A stretch of 64,000 nucleotides of DNA from an uncultured Erysipelotrichaceae bacterium. GTDB lineage: Bacteria; Bacillota_I; Bacilli_A; RFN20; CAG-826. The position numbers were made by a program, and so were the translations under genes. Below, one piece after another: positions 59,827 to 64,000 of this stretch. The stretch's first letter is position 1. Each line of letters opens with the position of its first letter. The stretch lies in NCBI GenBank assembly GCA_902801805.1, contig CADCJP010000001.1, forward strand, positions 1 through 64,000, written 5' to 3'. The notes under the pieces were generated by a model. It had not been told where the DNA came from, searched no databases, and saw only the letters and a list, made by a program, of their open reading frames with translations.

Positions 59827-62360
59827 TGTTTGAATTCCTCCCTGATTCTGCGAATCTCTTTAATAACAACTTTAATATCTATTGGCTTGGCAATATGCCC
59901 ATTCATACCGGCATTTAAGCATTCAGTAACGTTTTCAGAGAATGCGTCCGCGGTCATGGCGATAATTGGGATATTGGATGCCCACGAATCATCTAAAGCG
60001 CGGATGGCTCTAGTGGCGTCTAAACCATTCATTTCTGGCATTTGAATATCCATGAAAATAAGCGTATATTTACCTTTTTCCGCTTGTTTCATCTTATCTA
60101 AACAAACACGACCATTTTCCGCGCGTTCTGTGGTAATGCCATACATTGAAAGCAACGTGGAAATAATTTCCCAGTTAATATCGTTATCTTCAGTGATGAG
60201 AATATTTAAGCCTTCTAAATCAGAGTAGTCGCTTTCTGGTTCAATGGATTTAGCTTCTCTACCGAGTATATCGTTAATCTTGTCATAAAGTGTGGAGCGG
60301 AATAATGGTTTGCTAAGGAAGCCATTAGCCCCTGCTTCTTTAGCTTTTTTCTCAATATCCGCCCATTCGTAAGCGGAAATTAATAAGATTGGGGTATTAT
60401 TATCGATTTCTGAACGGATTCTACGAATAGTTTCCACTCCATCAATATCAGGCATCTTAAGATCAACGATAACAATGTCATAGCCTTTACCGATTTCGTG
60501 TCGATGTTTAATCATGCCTAAAGCTTCTAGACCACTACTAGCTTGTTCAGCTTTTAAGCCTAATGACTCTAATGTTTCAGTCGCGGTTTGTAATAAGACT
60601 TCATCGTCATCCACAATCAAAACATCCATTTCATCAAGTTTCATATCCATTCTTTGATGTTCCGCAATTGGAATATCTAAAGTCACAGTAAATGTTGTGC
60701 CTTTTCCTTGTTCGCTTTGGCATTCAATTGTACCTTCCATGAGATCCACCATTTGTTTAGTAATAGCCAAACCTAAACCGGTACCTTGAATGCTATTTAC
60801 ACGGCTATCTGTTTGACGTGAGAATGGCTGATACATATGTTCCATATATTCAGGTGACATACCAATACCAGTATCAGCGACAATATATGTTAAGCGTACA
60901 CAGCCTTCTTTTTGGCTTTCCTCTTCTTTCATATCCACACTGACACTACCACCTGGTTCGGTGTATTTAATCGCGTTAGATAAGATGTTGATATAGATTT
61001 GATTTAGTCTTAGTTGATCAGCGTGGAGATATTCTTTCTCCATGCGATTAACGCGGAAGCTGAAATCGATATTCTTTTCTTTAATCATTGGTTGTGAAAT
61101 GTTCACAAGGTTTTCCACTGTTTCAACAACGGAGAATGTCTGTGGACTAAGGCTTAACTTGCCACTTTCGACTTTAGAAATATCCAAAATATCATTAATT
61201 AATGTTAATAAGTGATTGCTTGCTAAAGTAATCTTACGGAGATTCTCCCCTACTAGTTTCTTATCATCAATATTCTTTTCTGTAATAGTCGTTAAACCGA
61301 TAATCGCATTCATTGGTGTACGAATATCATGCGACATAGTAGAAAGGAAATCTGTTTTAGCGCGGCTAGCGGATTCCGCTTCTCTCGCGGCTTGGTGTAA
61401 TCTCTTATTGAAATAGAGCATGACCATTAAGTCAATAACAAATAAGACCACTAAACCAGCGGAGACGATACCGATTAATAACCAGTTTTCTGTATTAGCG
61501 TTGATATATTTCATTGGCATTAAGCTTAAAAGAGCCCAACCGCCTGTCGCATCAAATGGTGTATAAGCAAGGATACATTTTTCACCACGAGAATTTTTCA
61601 TGGTTAAAGAGCCATCAATAGAAGTAATCTGACTGAATAACTCTTGTGCTTGAGCAGGTTTAATGGAGTTATATGAACGATAGAATTCAAAGAAGCTAGA
61701 ATTCTTAAATGAATCACCCTTAATAATGTAATCCCCATCAGCGTCGATAATGGAAAGTTCCGCGTTTTCAAATTCTTCTTGTGGGAAAATCCATTTCTCT
61801 TTTAATTCAGAAATTGGTAAAACACGGAGCAATATCGCTTCTTTAGGATTACCAGTTTCAGAATCTTTAAGATTAATAAAATTACAGAATGCGATGGATT
61901 GTTCTCCGTTAATTGGGTTTGTATAAGCACGGGAGACATTAATTGATTTACCAATTTCATGGATCCAACTCATGTTGTTTAATAATTCAATCTTTTGATA
62001 GGAAACGGAATAGTCATCAGTGGTATTATTCTTCGCTCTAGTGGATAAACCAGTAAGGGTATCACGGTAAATAATATGTGCAGAGGCGTTAGGCAAAACG
62101 TGAGAAATTCTCACGAAGTCCGTTGCTTCTTCAATAGTAAGGTTTTCACTATTGATGTAGTGGGCCCAAACGTCACAAACACGTTGTTCACCTTCTAAAT
62201 AGTTTTCAGTGACATTTCCCATCGTAATCGTGGTACTTTCAAAATTCTCTATTTGTCTTTTTGTGGCGTTTTTACTTTCGGAAGTCGAATAAACCACAAC
62301 AAAAGTCAGCATAGAGAACATGATTAAGATGTTGACGATGACGATCCAGATTCTTTTCAT
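59823..62360 (-). CDS. Hybrid sensor histidine kinase with two receiver domains
   Basis: An 845-residue protein. Two membrane helices (~5-25 and ~293-315) enclose a ~265-residue external sensor of the Cache type (GGWALLSLMPMKYI just before helix 2). HisKA has the phospho-accepting SHDIRTPMN, followed by an HATPase domain (NILSNAIKYT, DTGIGMSPE, GTGLGLAI). Receiver 1 has VDDDE and IVDLKMPD; receiver 2 has TEDND and FMDIQMPEMNG; both phospho-Asp are present. There is no HPt or DNA-binding domain, so a separate output is needed. It ends in ATGA overlap with the solute-binding gene. Confidence 0.93.
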   Translation of the reverse strand: MKRIWIVIVNILIMFSMLTFVVVYSTSESKNATKRQIENFESTTITMGNVTENYLEGEQRVCDVWAHYINSENLTIEEATDFVRISHVLPNASAHIIYRDTLTGLSTRAKNNTTDDYSVSYQKIELLNNMSWIHEIGKSINVSRAYTNPINGEQSIAFCNFINLKDSETGNPKEAILLRVLPISELKEKWIFPQEEFENAELSIIDADGDYIIKGDSFKNSSFFEFYRSYNSIKPAQAQELFSQITSIDGSLTMKNSRGEKCILAYTPFDATGGWALLSLMPMKYINANTENWLLIGIVSAGLVVLFVIDLMVMLYFNKRLHQAAREAESASRAKTDFLSTMSHDIRTPMNAIIGLTTITEKNIDDKKLVGENLRKITLASNHLLTLINDILDISKVESGKLSLSPQTFSVVETVENLVNISQPMIKEKNIDFSFRVNRMEKEYLHADQLRLNQIYINILSNAIKYTEPGGSVSVDMKEEESQKEGCVRLTYIVADTGIGMSPEYMEHMYQPFSRQTDSRVNSIQGTGLGLAITKQMVDLMEGTIECQSEQGKGTTFTVTLDIPIAEHQRMDMKLDEMDVLIVDDDEVLLQTATETLESLGLKAEQASSGLEALGMIKHRHEIGKGYDIVIVDLKMPDIDGVETIRRIRSEIDNNTPILLISAYEWADIEKKAKEAGANGFLSKPLFRSTLYDKINDILGREAKSIEPESDYSDLEGLNILITEDNDINWEIISTLLSMYGITTERAENGRVCLDKMKQAEKGKYTLIFMDIQMPEMNGLDATRAIRALDDSWASNIPIIAMTADAFSENVTECLNAGMNGHIAKPIDIKVVIKEIRRIREEFKQ

Positions 62361-62457
62361 AAGCTTTAGCTTAAATTCAATTACGATGATACATAAAAGA
62401 TGAAACAGTAAAAGAATGCTGTTATTTTCTTCTCACTATATCGTTATTATTGCTTTT

Positions 62458-62491
62458 ATATTATCATGACGTGCGCACAAATGTGTCACAG
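62458..62491 (-). promoter_or_regulatory. Upstream region of the hybrid kinase with the shared 13-base element
   Basis: CTGTGACACATTT on the minus strand (62479-62491), then 15 bases to TAATAT (62458-62463) or 13 to GATAAT (62460-62465). An 8-bp palindrome GTGCGCAC (62471-62478) directly adjoins it. A leader of about 95 bases would follow. Confidence 0.5.
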
Positions 62492-62516
62492 TGCTGTTGC
62501 TTCCATTTATCGAAGC

Positions 62517-62542
62517 AACAAAAAAGGCCTCATAAGAGACCT
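62517..62542 (-). terminator. Terminator of the tRNA-Ala gene
   Basis: AGGCCTC (62525-62531) pairs with GAGACCT (62536-62542), one G-T pair, four-base loop, and a T run on the minus strand. Confidence 0.8.
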
Positions 62543-62555
62543 AATTAACGCTAAT

Positions 62556-62631
62556 TGGTGGATCCAGGGGGATTCGAACCCCTGACCTCCTCGTTGCGAA
62601 CGAGGCGCTCTCCCAGCTGAGCTATGGACCC
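62556..62631 (-). tRNA. tRNA-Ala, anticodon CGC, CCA encoded
   Basis: All 76 bases fold as a tRNA: acceptor GGGTCCA / TGGATCC, D stem GCTC / GAGC, anticodon stem CCTCG / CGAGG with loop TTCGCAA (anticodon CGC, reading GCG), T stem AGGGG / CCCCC with loop TTCGAAT, and encoded CCA. The G3-T70 pair is the alanine identity mark. Confidence 0.95.
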
Positions 62632-62643
62632 GTAGCGTTCTCT

Positions 62644-62672
62644 ATGATATAGATTTTTTGTTGAAAAATCAA
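62644..62672 (-). promoter_or_regulatory. Promoter of the tRNA-Ala gene
   Basis: On the minus strand TTGATT (62667-62672), 17 bases, TATCAT (62644-62649), then twelve bases to the tRNA. The -35 box lies directly after the stop codon of the phosphatase gene. Confidence 0.6.
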
Positions 62673-63779
62673 TCAAACATTACACGCGGAGATATCAATT
62701 TTCATTTCATCTTCCGTATTTCCAGCGTGATGTCCCTTGAACATCATGAAATCTTTTAATTCACTGGAAGCGTATAAGCAGTGGCTATCAATACTAGTGG
62801 CGACGTAATCTCCAATGAATTCCACCGCTTTTGGATTAATATCACCTTCACCAAATATTTGAGACTCTAATGCCTCTTTTTTAGTTAATAAGAGGAAATG
62901 TTTTCCATAATATTCCTTAAATAACTTTTCAAACTCTTTATGCTTACCATCTTTAACAAAGAAAACTGGTGTTCTCTTTTCAAAAGAAGTTGGATGTTTT
63001 AATAAAGACATTAAATCTGGATGCTCATCCATATCATCAAAAGTGACATTGATATGACCATGGTCAGCGAAGATTAAGAATAAGGTATCTGGATGCTTTT
63101 TGGCTAAGCGACGAACGATATCATTAATTCTTCTTACAATGATATGAATTCGCCAATTATCGATACCATGTGCATGCATTTCATAGTCTGGTGAATCAAA
63201 ATAGAAGTAACCAAAGCATGAATCAACACCGGTGATTTTGCTATCGATAATCTTTTCTAAATCTCTTAATTTCTTAGGGCCATTAGGGTCGACTGGAAAT
63301 CTTTTAACATTGAATGTTTCAACACTTGGATTTTGTTCTTTAATTAAATCTGTGATGAATTTAACTGGTAATTCGTTATCGGCAATATGTTCTGGGGTGA
63401 TTTTTTCATCGCTGTTATAATCAGCGTTTCTAAAAAGAATGATATTGCGATTATATTCCTCAAAATATTGCGCCCAAGCCATCCAGCCTGTTTCGATTGG
63501 ATATTTACCAGTTAAGAATGCGGTTGTAGCCGCGGTTGTTGTGGGTGGGAAAGTAGAATTAATCGTGCATAAATAATGCTCTCTAAGGAATGAGTTTTCC
63601 TTTAAATGCATTCTCACGATATTACGTCCCATACCATCGAAAAGGATGGTCACAACTTTTTTATGGTTAGTTAAAATCTTGTCCACCGCTTCTTCTGTTT
63701 GATGGAATGGTTTAACTCCGAAATGTTTTAATAAGCTATTGGAAAAAGTGACAAGATTATGTGCGTTATAGTTGTTCAC
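62673..63779 (-). CDS. Alkaline-phosphatase-superfamily protein (phosphodiesterase / nucleotide pyrophosphatase type)
   Basis: A 368-residue protein without signal peptide. VTILFDGMGRNIV holds the first metal-binding Asp, TTTAATTAFLTGKYP the nucleophile Thr region, and FADHGHINV a later metal-binding Asp-His-x-His set, the hallmarks of type I phosphodiesterases and phosphatases. Substrate not readable. It starts with GTG at 63779, preceded by AAGGAG, and overlaps the rmuC end by 14 bases, so the two are coupled. TGA is its stop, in line with the standard code. Confidence 0.87.
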   Translation of the reverse strand: MNNYNAHNLVTFSNSLLKHFGVKPFHQTEEAVDKILTNHKKVVTILFDGMGRNIVRMHLKENSFLREHYLCTINSTFPPTTTAATTAFLTGKYPIETGWMAWAQYFEEYNRNIILFRNADYNSDEKITPEHIADNELPVKFITDLIKEQNPSVETFNVKRFPVDPNGPKKLRDLEKIIDSKITGVDSCFGYFYFDSPDYEMHAHGIDNWRIHIIVRRINDIVRRLAKKHPDTLFLIFADHGHINVTFDDMDEHPDLMSLLKHPTSFEKRTPVFFVKDGKHKEFEKLFKEYYGKHFLLLTKKEALESQIFGEGDINPKAVEFIGDYVATSIDSHCLYASSELKDFMMFKGHHAGNTEDEMKIDISACNV

Positions 63780-64000
63780 TACTATCTCCTTCGATTTCTT
63801 TCAAATCGTCACTGAGATTATTGCTAGTGTTAATAGCTTGGAACTTATTAGTGATACGACCAACACGGTGATCAAGTTCCTCTCTACGTTTGCCAGTTTG
63901 TTCAAGAGCGTTAGAGAATTTATCCCATTCGCGACCAAACATTTCAAAGTCTTTGGCAAGACGTTGCAAGTGACGATTGATTTCTTCAGCGTTTTTGCTT
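63766..64000 (-). CDS. rmuC: RmuC-like protein, C-terminal end only
   Basis: The frame runs off the window edge, so only about 77 residues are seen. HLQRLAKDFEMFGREWDKFS and RVGRITNKF match the C-terminal coiled-coil part of RmuC, a predicted nuclease-like protein that limits recombination at inverted repeats. The acidic tail ends just inside the phosphatase gene. The N-terminus and catalytic core lie outside the window. Confidence 0.8.
   Translation of the reverse strand, partial: SKNAEEINRHLQRLAKDFEMFGREWDKFSNALEQTGKRREELDHRVGRITNKFQAINTSNNLSDDLKEIEGDSSEQL

Noticed and set aside
59823..63779. Mollicute genetic code with TGA as Trp
   Set aside because: TGA ends the hybrid kinase and the phosphatase genes at sensible places and Trp is written TGG.

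Overview
The window is low-GC DNA from a bacterium of the Bacillota, most likely an uncultivated, host-associated member of the Bacilli (the Erysipelotrichia / RF39 / former Tenericutes side). Pointers are TGA used as a stop (ends of the hybrid kinase and of the phosphatase near 62673) with TGG for Trp, many Ser/Pro-rich lipoproteins with a lipobox, BioY, CDP-ribitol genes, an Opp importer with enlarged subunits, and a SWIM/SNF2 pair like Bacillus subtilis ywqB/ywqA. The placement is an inference. No rRNA, CRISPR array, transposase or phage gene was seen. One tRNA, tRNA-Ala(CGC), lies at 62556-62631.

Layout. 1-1272: 3'-truncated FGGY sugar kinase. 1386-5835: SNF2 helicase and its SWIM partner. 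5920-9739: BioY, a membrane protein, a metallophosphoesterase lipoprotein and MalQ. 9821-13417: Sfp-type PPTase, LicD, TarI, TarJ and a DUF1294 protein (CDP-ribitol / surface-polymer branch). 13467-24478: MscS with a repeat surface protein, a GPH-type sugar symporter with a coiled-coil tail, a DUF1295 protein, a GtrB-like plus GT-C-like pair, and a D-lactate dehydrogenase. 24529-42173: a peptide-harvesting block of OppBCDF, two Big-domain lipoproteins, OppA and a giant S8 subtilase. 42306-49201: a small membrane protein, a GNAT enzyme and two tandem M13 metallopeptidases with InlB-type repeats, each with its own promoter and terminator. 49309-62360: c-di-GMP and surface block: two diguanylate cyclases, an EAL phosphodiesterase, two collagen-like lipoproteins (one broken by an in-frame TAA), a solute-binding lipoprotein and a hybrid histidine kinase. 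The end holds the tRNA, an alkaline-phosphatase-superfamily protein and the C-terminus of RmuC.

How it fits together. The S8 and M13 peptidases would cut proteins at the cell surface, Big/InlB repeats could hold them near substrate or wall, and OppA-BCDF would take up the peptides. The hybrid kinase, its translationally coupled sugar-binding lipoprotein and the next diguanylate cyclase look like a sensing unit without a transporter. The kinase and cyclase genes share a 13-base sequence at nearly the same distance from a -10-like box.

Transcription and translation style. Many first genes have a -10 box only about 5-11 bases before the start codon, which predicts leaderless or nearly leaderless mRNAs. 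Genes inside operons, and some highly structured units, carry strong AGGAGG-type ribosome binding sites instead. Functions come from reading motifs by eye; no database search was possible.
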